64,000 nt of DNA from Anthoceros angustus (taxonomy: Eukaryota > Streptophyta > Anthocerotopsida > Anthocerotales > Anthocerotaceae), in NCBI GenBank assembly GCA_010909165.1, contig MU008181.1, forward strand, positions 496,001 through 560,000, written 5' to 3'. The position numbers and the translations under genes were made by a program. Shown here piece after piece: positions 44,826 to 55,944 of this stretch. The notes under the pieces were generated by a model that saw nothing but the letters and a program-made list of their open reading frames with translations, was not told the DNA's origin and did not search any database. The number at the start of each line of letters is the position of its first letter. Positions within the stretch are counted from its first letter, which is position 1.

Positions 44826-44950
44826 ATGCCAAGTGTGTGGCGGCGGATGATGCGAGCTGATGCTGCTATGTGACCATCGCAATGGTGGTTACCATCTGTT
44901 TGCCTAGATCCACCACTAGTCAAGTCCCGGATCAATTGGTATTGCACCTT
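44826..44950 (+). pseudogene. Degenerate PHD finger at gypsy C-terminus
   Basis: CQVCGG is followed, after a frameshift, by ELMLLCDHRNGGYHLF. That is the CxxC ... L.LLCD.C..GYHLFC signature of PHD fingers, which read histone H3 tails. The second Cys of the CDxC pair is Arg and the Cys after HLF is lost. It directly follows the integrase and probably was its C-terminal targeting module. Confidence 0.6.
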
Positions 44951-45039
44951 TGTGCCCCACTGACCACAAGAAACACGGCCTTAGCTTCTGGTTTTGGGAC
45001 AAAGGACTCATTTTGGCTACGATTGGTGGGGCCAGTGGG

Positions 45040-45365
45040 GAGTATACTTGGGCAGTCCGGTCTTGGTCTTGGCCATACTGGGATGCCCCTAGTCTCCAGT
45101 CTTGACCATTTTAGCAGTCCGTCTTGGCCATACTGGGGCAGTCTAATCACAGTGTGCGTCTGGGTGATCCCGTCTTAGTATACTGGGGCAGTCCAGTCTT
45201 AGTCTTGCCTTACTCGGGGCGATCCAGTCTTGGTCTTGGCCATACCGTGACGATCCCGTCTTGGTCTTAGCCATACTGGGGCAGTCGGCTTGGTCTTGTG
45301 TACTAAGACGATCCAGTCGTGGTCTTGGCCGCCATACTGGGGCCAGTCCCGTCACAGGCAGCGTA
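45040..45365. repeat. Degenerate minisatellite of about 30-40-bp units
   Basis: CATACTGGGGCAGTCC and GTCTTGGTCTTGGCC alternate about eight to nine times with variable spacing just downstream of the gypsy element. Confidence 0.85.
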
Positions 45366-45559
45366 CTCGGCAGCTGGGGTAGCGAGCTACCGCGAACAGC
45401 AGTCTGAGCTTTGTTGCACGCTCGCACGACACTTCGACTCCTCTGGCGGTCCCTCGATTTGCACGCGTGGTGCCCGGCCTCCACCGCTTTAGGAGCTCCG
45501 CATGATAGTATCACGGTAGTCAACTGGATGGCCTCCTCCACATGGGCGCCAAGCACTTT

Positions 45560-46620
45560 CGATATTCTTGCCTCTAGAGGTTCTCGGCAGCACCCCAGGC
45601 GTGCCCGGTTGCTGTCGCCGCGAGATCATCCAGTCGATACCTTGCCAAGTCCCTTGAGGCCACTAAGGCGGCCTCCGCCACTTCGGTACGCTCCTTAGCG
45701 CACTCCCCTCGGCCTTTTGGCTCGGCTAACTTAGGCCATGGGCCTTCCCCCTTCAGCTAGGCGGACCAGCCCGGCTGTTCCTTTAGAGCCCTCTCTTGCC
45801 CGTCCATCTTCGCCTTGAGGGCCGCCATATCTTGTTCCGGCGTCACAGCAATTCGCTCGGCGCTGTGTCCTCCGCTCCTTTCCAACTCACGTCCGCTCCT
45901 TCCGTCGGCGTCTCTTCCTTCCATTGATTGAGAATTGCTCTACAACCTTTTTCCACATCCGCCATTGTCCATTGAACTTATTATATAGTAATATTGGAAG
46001 ATATCACTCACTTCCCTCTCATGAACTCATCTTTCGAAGGTGCCACCATCATTTTGGAGCTACTATCGGCAATCTTGTCGTGGATAGCTGGGCCACTCGA
46101 GTCGCTGACTCAGTCTCCTTCTAGCCCTCCAACTCGCGCCGTTCTTCCAACGTCTACGGTGGCCACACGAGGTCTCCCGGCTCCCTAGTGTTGGCAGCAT
46201 CTCTTCCTCACGGATCACCCGCGCTTGCTCAGGCACTCATGCCAGTTTCACGGGTGGCCACTCGCCACTTCCTCCACCGATTCCTATCCGACCGGTGGTG
46301 GTCCCTATCCGTCTTCGGCAGGGGCTCACTTTAACCGGGCAAAGGTTCGAGATGCTTCAGGCCGGCGACCACTATCTCCTCCCAGTGGTGGTAGCCTCCT
46401 GGGGTTGTTCGGTGGAGGAACCAGAGGAGGAAGTGGAATCTCTTCCCATACTTCCGGGCGGCGGGGGGTCCGCTTCAGTGCGCATGGAGTCTTCCTCCCA
46501 ATCCTCGTCCTCCCAGGCACGGACTTGGGCGACCCTCTCTTGTGCCCTTTCCTCCCGTCCGCTTCTCGGTCACCATTTGCTCGGAGGCTGCTCCTCTTCT
46601 CCTTCCTTTAATAGATTAAG
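45560..46620 (-). pseudogene. gag-like relic
   Basis: Reading leftward on the minus strand: REERAQERVAQVRAWEDEDW, RDSTSSSGSSTEQPQEATTT, later MADVEKGCRAILNQWKEET and PEQDMAALKAKMDGQERALK. The charged, coiled-coil composition resembles the N-terminal gag region of a gypsy element. Frameshifts and stops throughout. No zinc knuckle is seen here. Confidence 0.4.
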
Positions 46621-47209
46621 GTGTCCCCAATGGACGATAAATGGGGACAACAGATGGGGTGGTCGCTGGTTTCTCAACTTCTGACTCTGGGTAACATGAG
46701 CGGAAGATGATCGCCCCAATTTCTCTTGCCTCTCAAGGGCGTGGAGGAAAACAAGCAGTTGTCACCAAGATGGTCCACCTTGGTGAGCATGTTCCGAAAC
46801 CGATAATCTTATCGCTTTAACCCTCACCGTGTCCAGAGGGTAGGCATCAACCACCCGTTAGAGGACATTTCGCCCGGCCTCGATTGCCGCCGCCTCCACC
46901 TTCCCCTTCACCTTAAGGGGCTCCGGCACTACCCTCCTATCTCCTCCCGAGCGATTGTAGATCAGCCCTCGGGACCTCCACGGTCCATTTCCTCGGGTTA
47001 TAGCTCTTAGGCCGGGCGGTTTTGTTAGTCACCGCCAAGCATCTTGCGTACTCCCGTCTGGGATTGACGTTTAGTCCGGAAGACTCTTCCAAAGTGCGTA
47101 CTCTTCGTACTCGGGCTCCACAGTGTGGACGTTTAGTCCGGGAGTACTACTGGGGTTTAGTCCGAGTAGCCTTCTCCGAGTTTCCTACTACCCGCCTCAT
47201 CACTTCCTC
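46621..47209. other. Unresolved repetitive DNA
   Basis: Two GTTTAGTCCGGGAGTAC-like words near 47068-47170. Otherwise nothing recognisable. Confidence 0.3.
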
Positions 47210-47325
47210 GTCCATCACCATTTCCTTACCCAACCTTATTTCTTACCCAACCGTCCATCACCATTTCCTTACCCAACCTTATTTCCCTTACCCAACCGTC
47301 CATCACCATTTCCTTACCCAACCTT
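47210..47325. repeat. 43-45-bp tandem repeat, about 2.6 copies
   Basis: Units start GTCCATCACCATTTCCTTAC at 47210, 47253 and 47298. Confidence 0.93.
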
Positions 47326-47556
47326 CTAAAACCCAAGGTCCCGTCTGTATAATATCCTACCGAGGATCTCAAGAGAGAGCACCTCGCCGGAGGGGGACCA
47401 TACTCTGCACTTCAAAATCTGCACCTTCAGACCGAGGCGGGAGAGCTCTTGTGAACTAAGCCGATGTGGTTTGTAACCCCCCGAGCTCTGAAAAGTCTTC
47501 CACAAACAGGGCAAGGGGTATCTCGGGCGGAGGTCGAAGTAGAAGGCCCCATGACA

Positions 47557-47724
47557 GAGTATATCCTAAAAGAGAATTTAGAGTATATCCTAAAAGAGAA
47601 TTTAGAGTATATCCTAAAAGAGAATCTAGAGAATACCCTAAAAGAGAACCTAGAGAAAACCCTAAAGGAGAACCTAGAGAAAACCCCAAAAGAGAACCTA
47701 GAGAATACACTAAAAAAGAACCTA
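47557..47724 (+). repeat. 24-bp tandem repeat, 7 copies, in open frame
   Basis: Seven exact-length units from 47557 encode an eight-residue repeat (EYILKENL drifting to EKTLKENL and ENTLKKNL) within an open frame at 47464-47901. The later units accumulate changes in order. The amphipathic heptad-like repeat would be helical. Whether it is expressed is unknown. Confidence 0.9.
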
Positions 47725-47901
47725 CCAACTGTCCTAGTGGTGGGCCCCACTAGATGTGTCCCTGTGGAGGGGCTCCACCAGAGCTATGGACGCACCGTGA
47801 CCGGGCGGCTTTATGTCTCCGTGACGGCCACCGCGCCCCAGGGCCACGCAGAGGTCTCATTGGCACCGAGTCCACCGCTGCCCAAGCCAACCCCGCCCTA
47901 A

Positions 47902-48295
47902 GCCCTAGCTGGCCACCACTAGGCTATCACGGCCGCGACCACGACGGCCCCTTGGGCCCAAGGCCCATTTCGGCAGCTCACGTTGTGCATGGCGCGGCCC
48001 ATCAGAGGCCCCCATGCCCACGTCATGCGTAGTGGGCCTCGGCACGGGCCGAGGTCAGGCCAGCGACGCCGGCCGGCCTCTGCAGTGTCCGGCCCGCTCC
48101 GCTCCACGAAACCGCCCTACTCCCACTCCGCTCCTCGTCCGGCTCGCTCCCGCTCCCGCTCCCCGCGCCGCTCCACGCCAACCGCCTGCCTCCCGCCCGC
48201 CTCGCTCGCCTCCAAGGCCTCCCACGCACCGCCCATGCCAACCGCCGCCTCCCGCCCGCCTCGCTCGCCCGCCCCGCTCCCGGTTGTAGAAAGAT
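47902..48295. other. Very GC-rich, CT-biased stretch
   Basis: CGCTCC/CCGCTC words dominate from 48090 to 48290. Open frames here are compositional. No gene. Confidence 0.4.
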
Positions 48296-48340
48296 GACTT
48301 TATGCTTCATGCAATGCCACTCTATCAAGTTGAGCATGAT
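48296..48340 (-). repeat. Fragment of gypsy RNase H linker
   Basis: The minus strand encodes MLNLIEWHCMKHKV, matching MLNLIEWHCIKHKV in the inverted gypsy segment at about 42844-42890. It marks a second remnant of a related element. Confidence 0.7.
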
Positions 48341-48465
48341 GAGTATCTTGTGAATGATATGGTGAAACGTCTCATTTATCGATTATAAGGATTTAATAAA
48401 AATAATATTGAACTTAATGATGAAATGATTATGATCCCATTAGGGACTGGGATTGCCGGAGTGCC

Positions 48466-48642
48466 GGATTGGTAGGTGGAATATGAGGGAAAGTGCAGGA
48501 ACAACCCAAGGGAATGAGACATTTGATGGATTGATATGAAGTGGTGGGCGACCACTGAAGACAAGAAAGTCTAGGCATGTGCGGATTGGTTGGTGGAATG
48601 TCAAGGAAAACTTACGGTGACGACGCAAGGATTTAGACATGT
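48466..48642. repeat. Subterminal repeat, about 117-bp period
   Basis: GGATTGGTAGGTGGAATAT at 48466 and GGATTGGTTGGTGGAATGT at 48583 begin two related blocks. Similar blocks lie at the far end of the element near 55625. Confidence 0.6.
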
Positions 48643-48989
48643 GCCATCGCGAGCTCGGTCACTATAGTTCGTTGGGGGTTTAATGCGAGGTTGCCTTGAT
48701 CTAGTGGGGCCCACCACTCGCCTCCTCTCACCGGGCAGGGCTGCCACCTCTGGCCAAGCGGCTCATGTCATGCCTCATGTCATGAGCATGAGCTCATGCT
48801 ATGACCATGTGTGCTTGCTCATGGCATGCATGTCATGTAACCCGTAATTGCAGGCGAAACAAACCCTACAACATGTTTCCATTTGAAATGGAAACTAAGC
48901 ATCATTTTGGCGGGTTCACTTGAACTCGATTAAGCAATACCTCCGTGCGGCCCGTGTTACGAACAATTGTGACTTGCAACAAACTAAGA

Positions 48990-50960
48990 TGGAGATTGAA
49001 GATCTTCCCTACGGTTGGGAGGTGCAAGAGGCCAGTGGCTTGTTCAACACGCAACATCTGAAGTTTTCACCGTTATAGCAAGATGGTATGAGGTTGCTTC
49101 TAAGGATTGGTGCCTCTATCTCTAGATTTGCCATTATTCCATGGAGCAGTGTCGACTTGGTGTTAGGAGAAGGCAACAATGCAGTTCCCACATACTTTTG
49201 GAAGGAGACGGTTGAAGAAAGGCGCCTCCAAGCGTAGTAAAACTAATGTTTGGGCTTATTTGTGCCGAAATCTAGTGTGCATTTGGGAAGGCGATCTTCG
49301 TGATGATAATGCACAAAAGCAGCTTCAAGCGTGTAGGAAAAGCGCCAAGATCTTGAGAGGTCGAGTATCAAACATGGTTGCCGGTACCACTTTGATGTGA
49401 AGCGACTTGCTATCTAACTAGCGCTTGTGTTTTGTGATTCATTTGAACATGTAGACCAATGGACCGCCACTTAATTGCGGTATCTGCAGACCCTCTCAAG
49501 GTTTGCTGCTGTTTAAGTGAGGACATCCGTGCTGTGCGAGGCGTCTTCTTTGAGTGTAACAAAGGCGAGATATACCTCGAGCATGTGGAGCAAGTAGAAT
49601 TGAAAGCACAAGCTAGTGATTATGAACCTTGTCGCGATGATTTTTACTGACCACGACATTAACAACATTGCCTCTCAATTGTTTGCGGGGTTCTATCAAT
49701 ATCACCCCACGATGAGATTAGTGTTGGTTTGTGGATAGAGGCTCACAAGGACCTTGTCTGGTATCATTCTGTTTCCTCCCCCTTAGTGATTGGCTTGCAA
49801 ACTGATTTCCAGCATTCCATGATTATGCAGTTTGGGAATGGGAATCTCATATCCATGGACGCCACATTTGGGACCAACAAATACAAGTTTTACCTGTACA
49901 CACTTTTGGTATTTGATAGTTACTATAATGGAGTGCCTGTTGCCTGGATTGTTACAGATAGTGGAACAGCAGTAGATATTCAGTCTTGGTTGCAAGCTTT
50001 CAAAGATCATATTGATAGGCACTGCCCGGAATGGCAACCAAGTGCCTTTACGGTGCAGTCATTGCGAAATTGCAAGCCATTCACAATGTATGGGGCGTGG
50101 CGGTTCCGGTGTTGTTATGCTTGTGGCATGTCGAAAGTCTGTTCGACATTTGTTGTTGAAGGTCGGGCGGGAAGTTCGGGTTGGTCACATTATGTACCTA
50201 TCCGGTGGTGGCGAAGGTGAGGCCCACAAAATGTCAACAAGTGTGTAGATTTTGGAGATAGTGCTCGAGTTTCATTGAGTATTTCAAGAAACAATGGCAC
50301 AGTGTGCTTCCCTTATGGTTAAAGGGTATCGAACTATGAGGCCGAGGCCAAGATTGTAACTTATCGAAGCCATGGGTTTTGAAGTCTCATTGTGCCATGA
50401 TTTTGTTAGGCTGCGAGGAAGGCGGTTGGATTGGTTGCTCCACACTCTGTGGAAAGCAAAGCAAAATCTACTAGTATAAGCATTTCACAAAGGAGCATGG
50501 ATTCGGATACAATGCAAGGGAAGCGACAATCGTGGACAATGCAATCTTGGGTTCCCAATCCATTCGACTCATTTGTCACATTACCAACCACAATTGATGG
50601 CCCAACTTTTGTGAGGAGTTGCTCGAAGTTGATCTATACCATCTTCATTGTAAGTGCAGTTGGACTTCTGTGTTGTCCAGGCACTCGGGGTTTCTTTTGC
50701 AAGCACCAAGCTAAGATATTACACCTCAAAGGGAAAGTATCCACACAGCTAGTTACTACATGGCTAGAAGAGGACATGTCCATGTCTCTCCGCATTCTGT
50801 TGGACACGAACATATGCCTTGTGAGCAGGCGGTGGAGGCGGACACCTATTTTCACTCGGGAGACACCGAATCAGCATTTGGCCACAATAAAGCCACAAGT
50901 GAAGGCCGTTGCTTCATACCAGCTTGGAAAATATATGGAAAGAAGTGTGGAAAATGGTGC
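48990..50960 (+). pseudogene. MULE transposase relic 1 (FAR1/SWIM type)
   Basis: Mutator-like transposases share a DDE core and a SWIM zinc finger. The core lies at 49783-50050: NGNLISMDATFGTNKYKFYL, LLVFDSYYNGVPVAWIVTDS, then TAVDIQSWLQAFKDHIDRHC. The first Asp is in SMDAT. The SWIM-like part near 50680-50725 reads GFFCKHQAKIL (C-x-H). An N-terminal piece, DLPYGWEVQEASGLFNTQHL, begins near 49000. Several frameshifts and stops separate the pieces. Confidence 0.8.
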
Positions 50961-51721
50961 ATGCTGATGCTTCCTTGCTCCAGCATACTCATGCAGCAGC
51001 TTCTATGTTGCTTCCCAAGTTAACAATTGCGAGGCGAAAATGTGCCAATGGTGCGATGTCCAATTTACTCAAATTGGACAATGGCTTTGGAGATTCTTTG
51101 AAGAGGAAAAAAAATGTGTGGAGATGACTACTTGGAAGCTGCGCCCGAAGCCAAAGATGCTAGAGATATTGCACCAAGGTGCTGAAAGGAGTTATCTTGA
51201 GGAGAAGGAAGGATGAGATTTGTGGCTATTTCATGCCTTACTTGGCTATAAATTTTGTAAGATAGGTCATCGGAAAGCAAATTTCAAACTCATCATGTTC
51301 AGCTATCTGTATGCGAACTTGGATATTGATGTTTGTCAGAATTGCCCGATGAACAATTTATGCTCTCTGAATTTCAAACTCTGAGTACGTGTTCCACATA
51401 CGTTTACATGGAATGAGCTATAACTCATTTTGTAGCCCTCTGAACAAGCTTCAATGTGATTGCCTGTATTACATTTTGGTTGTGTCTAGCATAAGTTATG
51501 AATGAAAATGAGCATCTCTGTTACCAGGCCTCAACCCCGAATGCTCTATGTTTTTGGCTTTGAGCAATAGTTCATCCTGTCACCCATGAGACAAGCTTCA
51601 ATTTGATTACCAAAATTCGGTTATGTCCAGCAGAAAATATGTAATATGCATCTCAGATATGCCTCACTCCGCGTGCTCTATATCAATGGTTCTTCGCCAC
51701 TCACACGGATGCGCCCTGCTT
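50961..51721. other. MULE 1 downstream sequence
   Basis: No gene recognised. Probably 3' untranslated DNA of the outer element. Confidence 0.35.
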
Positions 51722-51950
51722 TCATATGGCCGGAGGCTAGTTCTCCCCAAGTAATGGCGCTCTTCTCCCGAGGTGGGCCCCATCGCTAGCCTTGCCTCGC
51801 GCCATGACCATCCCATGTCCATAGCACTGCTAGGTGAATATACGTATGAGCGCATATACTATACACGGCAACCCGTAGCGGCTGCGTCGTTCATGGCTCC
51901 GGTTTGTGGAATGGCGGTTGGGGTTCATTTTAAGCGCGAATGCCCTAATC
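51722..51950 (+). repeat. Left TIR of inner MULE
   Basis: Inverted partner of 55121-55362. Confidence 0.88.
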
Positions 51951-52372
51951 GGCCGCGAATACACAATCCGGTTTGTCCAAAATCAAACGTGTTCCCAACA
52001 TTGGGAACGTGTATCACGACACAAACGGCTTGGCCGCACGATGCCGCGATCTCTTCGTGGTGTGAGCATGAATTGCATCGGACTTTCGCTGGCGGGCGGC
52101 GGCGGAGGAGTGGAACCAATGTGTTCAATGGAAGGCTTGTCCATCTGCATTGCCAATGGAATTGTTTCGCTTCGAGAATGGTGAGGTGAAGAGCTTGAAG
52201 ACGTGTAATTTCTACTCGATGCTCCACGCTCACGTCTGCGGAAGATGGTGAGACACGCTTGACAGACGCCATCCAACACTACAGGGCTCAAGCATTCGCA
52301 AGGCTGCAAGGCTCCTTGAAGGATCTGTTTACCTCGTAACTTTGCATTCTTCTGCATATTGCAATTTCATTC

Positions 52373-54455
52373 ATGGCTGAAATGGCACAGCCCTTTGTGA
52401 GCAAGGATCTAAGGCCTGTTATGTCTACAATCGCCCCAGACTTTGTGAGTATGGATACATGCCCTCTGCCTGTGCAGCTTCCGATTGTTGGGCATTTCAG
52501 TAAAGAAGATTTACAGTGGTTGCCCTCGAAGCACTGTACAGGGAAGATGGTTACGAATGTCAAAATAGCCTACGTTTCCTGGGATAGAGTGGACGATTTT
52601 CAGGAAGTCGAGAACTCTCCCCACAACGCTTGTAAGACGTAATGTTCGGAAACGGTCCACGGACCCGTATATCGTGCTGCCTAATTCACCAAGCTCATAT
52701 ATTAAATATGAATGTGCTTACGGACCACAAGATTTTCGCCTTACGGTGTGGAGCCTTTCATTGATGTGACAAACCGTCCAAAAAGGGGAAAGGCGCAGCC
52801 GTCACGCATGAAGACGCAGAGGAAAAGGGCTGTAAATTCTTCATCGCCAGATTATTGCAATGGCGTGAATTGCAGAGATACGAATTCACGAATGGCACCA
52901 CATAGACATGAATGGTGATTTACGCCATGGTTTGTTAGCCACGATGCCCCGCTAATGTTTCTCTTGCTCTGCTTTTATCTATGGCAAAGCGGAATGGGTA
53001 AAGCACAAGCTCTTATGCCAGCTGACCAATTACCAAATTATGTGTGATCATGAGGAGGATGTGTATCGCAGGAAGAAGGACAACCCAAGATGCCACTTGG
53101 TCCGGGATGATTTCTTATTGCCCAAGGATATAAAAAACATACAGGCAGAGCTTGATTGCAGGACATGGAGATTGCATCATACTGATGAGGAAAGTGTGAG
53201 AATATGGATGGACTTACACAAGCATGAGATTTTCTTTTCTTCCTTCAGCTCTAAGTCTCTTGACGGTGTCACTTTACGGGTATTCGACACCATTTGACTC
53301 ATGTATGTTGAGGTGGGGCCATAACTCGATTGTCTCTATGGATGCCACGTCGGGACTAACAAATGGAAATTTCGTTGTTTACTTGTTGGTCTTGATGACC
53401 ACATGAACGGCTACGGGGCATGGATCATTTCTGACAACGGCACTGCTGACAATATTAGTGCATGGCTGGGGGCTTTAAAGCAGATGTTGGAGAAGTCTGA
53501 TCCAGCGTGGAAGCCCAATGCTTTCTTGGTGGACGATTGCCAAGCCGAGATTAACGCTATACGACAAGTATTCGGCTCTAACATGTTGGTGTTTTTGTGT
53601 TTGTGGCATGTGCGCCGTGTTTGGTTGAGACAACTCATAAAGAAGGTGAAAAATAAAGTCAGGAGAGCAGAGATGATGAGCACACTTGGTAAAATTATGT
53701 ATATGGAGGAGCAAGGTCATGGTATGGAGAAAGTCATGGAGCTTGACGCATTCTACTCGACATACGCAATATGAGCCCGAATTTGTGACTTATTTTAAGC
53801 GGCAATGGGGGCGATTATGACTATGTGGATCAAAGCTCGGGAAGTCCCACATGCTGGCCAAGACGCAATGATAGAAGCCTACCACCAGCACTTGAAATTC
53901 GGATGTGCGCTAGAAGAAGCGGCTTACTGTGTAGCGTTTAGATTGGTTACTTCATATCCTTGTGGATGAAGTCAATCGGCATTTTGGTTCCAATCACAAT
54001 GCAAGTTGCTGAATATTGTTCACAACACCAAGTTGGAGAGACTTGTGCACCATGCAATTACTAAGGCACTGCAAATTCCAAATGTGGATGTCACACTCGA
54101 CAACGGATAATGCTTCAGCATCGTTAAAAGTCGAAGGCACTTAACGGGTCAGTGGAGTCGAGGTGCTAAATGGTGGAAGGCGTGCTTGCAACGCAAACAA
54201 GGATTGAATGGCTTTGTTTGCAAACATCAAGTGAAGGTTTTGCTGATGTTAAATCGAATGACAGCTACACAGATGCTTGTGCACAAACTGATGGATATGT
54301 TGAAGGAACATGGTACTGATAATTTCAATTTGGCAAGTCAGGTCATGCACACAACAAGTTATGAGGAGCCTGCAGTGAATGTTTGCCAGGATGGGCATGA
54401 ACTACGCCCCCCAAACAGGATGTTGTCCAAGAAGGGCCCCAAGTACCTTGCCTGA
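52373..54455 (+). pseudogene. MULE transposase relic 2 (FAR1/SWIM type)
   Basis: Order of pieces: VRDDFLLPKDIKNIQAELDC and SVRIWMDLHKHEIFFSSF (53100-53260), core SIVSMDAT at 53330, GYGAWIISDNGTADNISAWL, NAFLVDDCQAEINAIRQVF (second Asp pair), VFLCLWHVRRVWLRQLIKKV (the CxWHVxR signature), and a SWIM part GLNGFVCKHQVKVLLML near 54200-54250. Frameshifts lie near 53380, 53400 and after 53774. It is diverged from relic 1, so the two elements are different families rather than a recent copy. Confidence 0.85.
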
Positions 54456-54940
54456 ACCAGGTGTCCAGTCCATGGACGTGAGTTGGGCAGAGATTAGGGG
54501 AATGGTGGAGAAGTGGCCACAGTTAGAAAATCATGTTGCTGCCATGATGGGACAATTAGTAAGGCAGGTCCAAGGGTTGGGCGCTGATCTTCATCTTCAC
54601 CAGTTGCATGAAACACCAATTCTACACCACAATCCTGCTCATACAGACAATTCTCTTAAACGGAAAAGCCTTTTGGGAAACGGAGGAGTCGGCAGAGGAA
54701 GAACGGCCCCAAGATCGAAAGTGAAATTCCAGTGGTCAAACATACAACTGCCTATAGTTCCTAGGCCTTAGCACATAGAACTGCCTATAGCTCGAGGCTA
54801 AGCTTAGAAAGTTGTGCGAACATGGCAACTGCCAGTTCTGAGCCTTGGAATTTTGCTCTACAGTCTTGGATGTTCTCCTCTCGTTGTATGTTTCACCATT
54901 TTCGTCAGCGTGGAACATGAGCTATCAGAGTCACGCTCCG

Positions 54941-55082
54941 TCTGCCGATAAGAGTCCGATCCCATGCGCTCCAAGAAGAGGTGGAGGCCCCGTCGCGTTG
55001 CCAAGCGGACGTCTGCCGATAAGAGTCCGATCCCATGCGCTCCAAGAAGAGGTGGAGGCCCCGTCGCGTTGCCAAGCGGATT
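54941..55082. repeat. 71-bp direct repeat, 2 copies
   Basis: TCTGCCGATAAGAGTCCGAT... at 54941 repeats essentially exactly from 55012. Confidence 0.95.
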
Positions 55083-55120
55083 GTGTCTGATTTCGGCCGT
55101 TTAAAATGTGGCTGTTTGGC

Positions 55121-55362
55121 GAACTGATTAGGGCACGTTTCGCGCTTAAAATGAACCCCAACCGGCCATTCCACAAAGCCATGAGCGACGCAGCTACGGG
55201 TTGCCGTGTATGGTATAGTATGCGCTCATACGTGTATTCACCTAGACAGTGCTATGGACATGGGATGGGTCATGGCGCGAGGCAAGGCTAGGCGATGGGG
55301 CCCACCACCTCGGGAGAAGAGCGCCATTACTTTGCAGGAGAACTAGCCTCCGGCTTTCATAT
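55121..55362 (-). repeat. Right TIR of inner MULE
   Basis: Inverted partner of 51722-51950. Confidence 0.88.
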
Positions 55363-55567
55363 GTGCAAGATGTGCCCAATGGCTATCCTGTTCTCATGTA
55401 TGTGCCCATGTGTTCGCAACGGTCACGTATGTTTCCATGCGTTCACATGGTGCACTCACAACTCCCAGTCGCGCTCGCTCGCGCTCGCAAGTCACGGATG
55501 AGAGAGACACATGGTAGGCCCCACCACATCAAGGCAACCAAGCATTAAACCCCCGACGAATTTTAGT

Positions 55568-55740
55568 GAGCGGCCATCGCGAGCTCTTTGATCGATTAAA
55601 TAAAGTGGTGGCTTCACGCTAGGTGGAATGTTAGGGAAAAGACAGTAACGACACTAGGGGATGAGACTGGCCATCGCAAACTCCAAAGATGTGATCGATT
55701 AAATCAAGTGGTGGGCGACAACAGAAGTCAAGAAGCCATG
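55568..55740. repeat. About 100-bp subterminal direct repeat
   Basis: GCGGCCATCGCGAGCTCTTT near 55570 and GGCCATCGCAAACTCC near 55669 start related blocks, each followed by GATCGATTAAAT and AAGTGGTGG. Confidence 0.65.
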
Positions 55741-55944
55741 GACCTCTTGACTTCATAATTGTGGGCACTGAGTGCATTGCAAGGACGTCGAATGCCTCCT
55801 GCAGGCCTCCCATTCAAGGGCATTCATTCCCCCCTTCCACCCAAGCGCTCACATCGGCTCTCGAGCGATATCGATCCCAGGCCATCGGCTCGGCAACAAC
55901 AATCCGCTCGATCTCAGTGACTTGTGCACCACTCCGCTGTGGAG

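Larger units (their letters stand above)
37990..44960 (+). mobile_element. Ty3/gypsy element encoding a cytosine DNA methyltransferase and a PHD finger (decayed)
   Basis: Domain order on the plus strand: gag with two CCHC knuckles, aspartic protease, C5 cytosine methyltransferase, reverse transcriptase, (inverted) RNase H, integrase, degenerate PHD finger. Protease-RT-RNase H-integrase order defines Ty3/gypsy. The methyltransferase lies between protease and RT, about 0.9 kb. Retrotransposon-borne methyltransferases were reported from dinoflagellates and charophyte algae. LTRs, primer site and target duplication were not found, and every ORF has shifts or stops, so this copy is dead. Confidence 0.85.
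51722..55362 (+). mobile_element. Inner Mutator-like element with long TIRs
   Basis: Left 51722-51950 and right 55121-55362 are long inverted repeats with small indels (shared words CGGAGGCTAGTTCTCC, AATGGCGCTCTTCTCCCGAG, CTTGCCTCGCGCCATGACC, GGGGTTCATTTTAAGCGCG). They enclose a second MULE transposase relic of about 2.1 kb. Long TIRs are typical of plant MULEs. Confidence 0.88.
48643..55586 (+). mobile_element. Outer Mutator-like element (nested host)
   Basis: The sequence at 48643-48717 (CCATCGCGAGCTC, GGGGGTTTAATGC, GGTTGCCTTGAT, GGGGCCCACCA) is found inverted at 55511-55586. The 6.9-kb interval holds one MULE transposase relic on its left and a complete inner MULE on its right. Target duplications were not resolved. 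Confidence 0.6.

Noticed and set aside
45040-45365. CRISPR-like array
   Set aside because: Spacing and unit length vary, spacers are themselves repeat-derived, and the context is a plant genome; it is a minisatellite.
36160-47200. LTR pair for the gypsy element
   Set aside because: GAGTCCG/GTCCGGA words occur on both sides, but no collinear repeat with primer site and purine tract could be aligned by eye.
48014-48337. Long GC-rich ORFs on both strands
   Set aside because: Caused by CGCTCC-type repeats; the only meaningful part is the short gypsy linker match at its right end.
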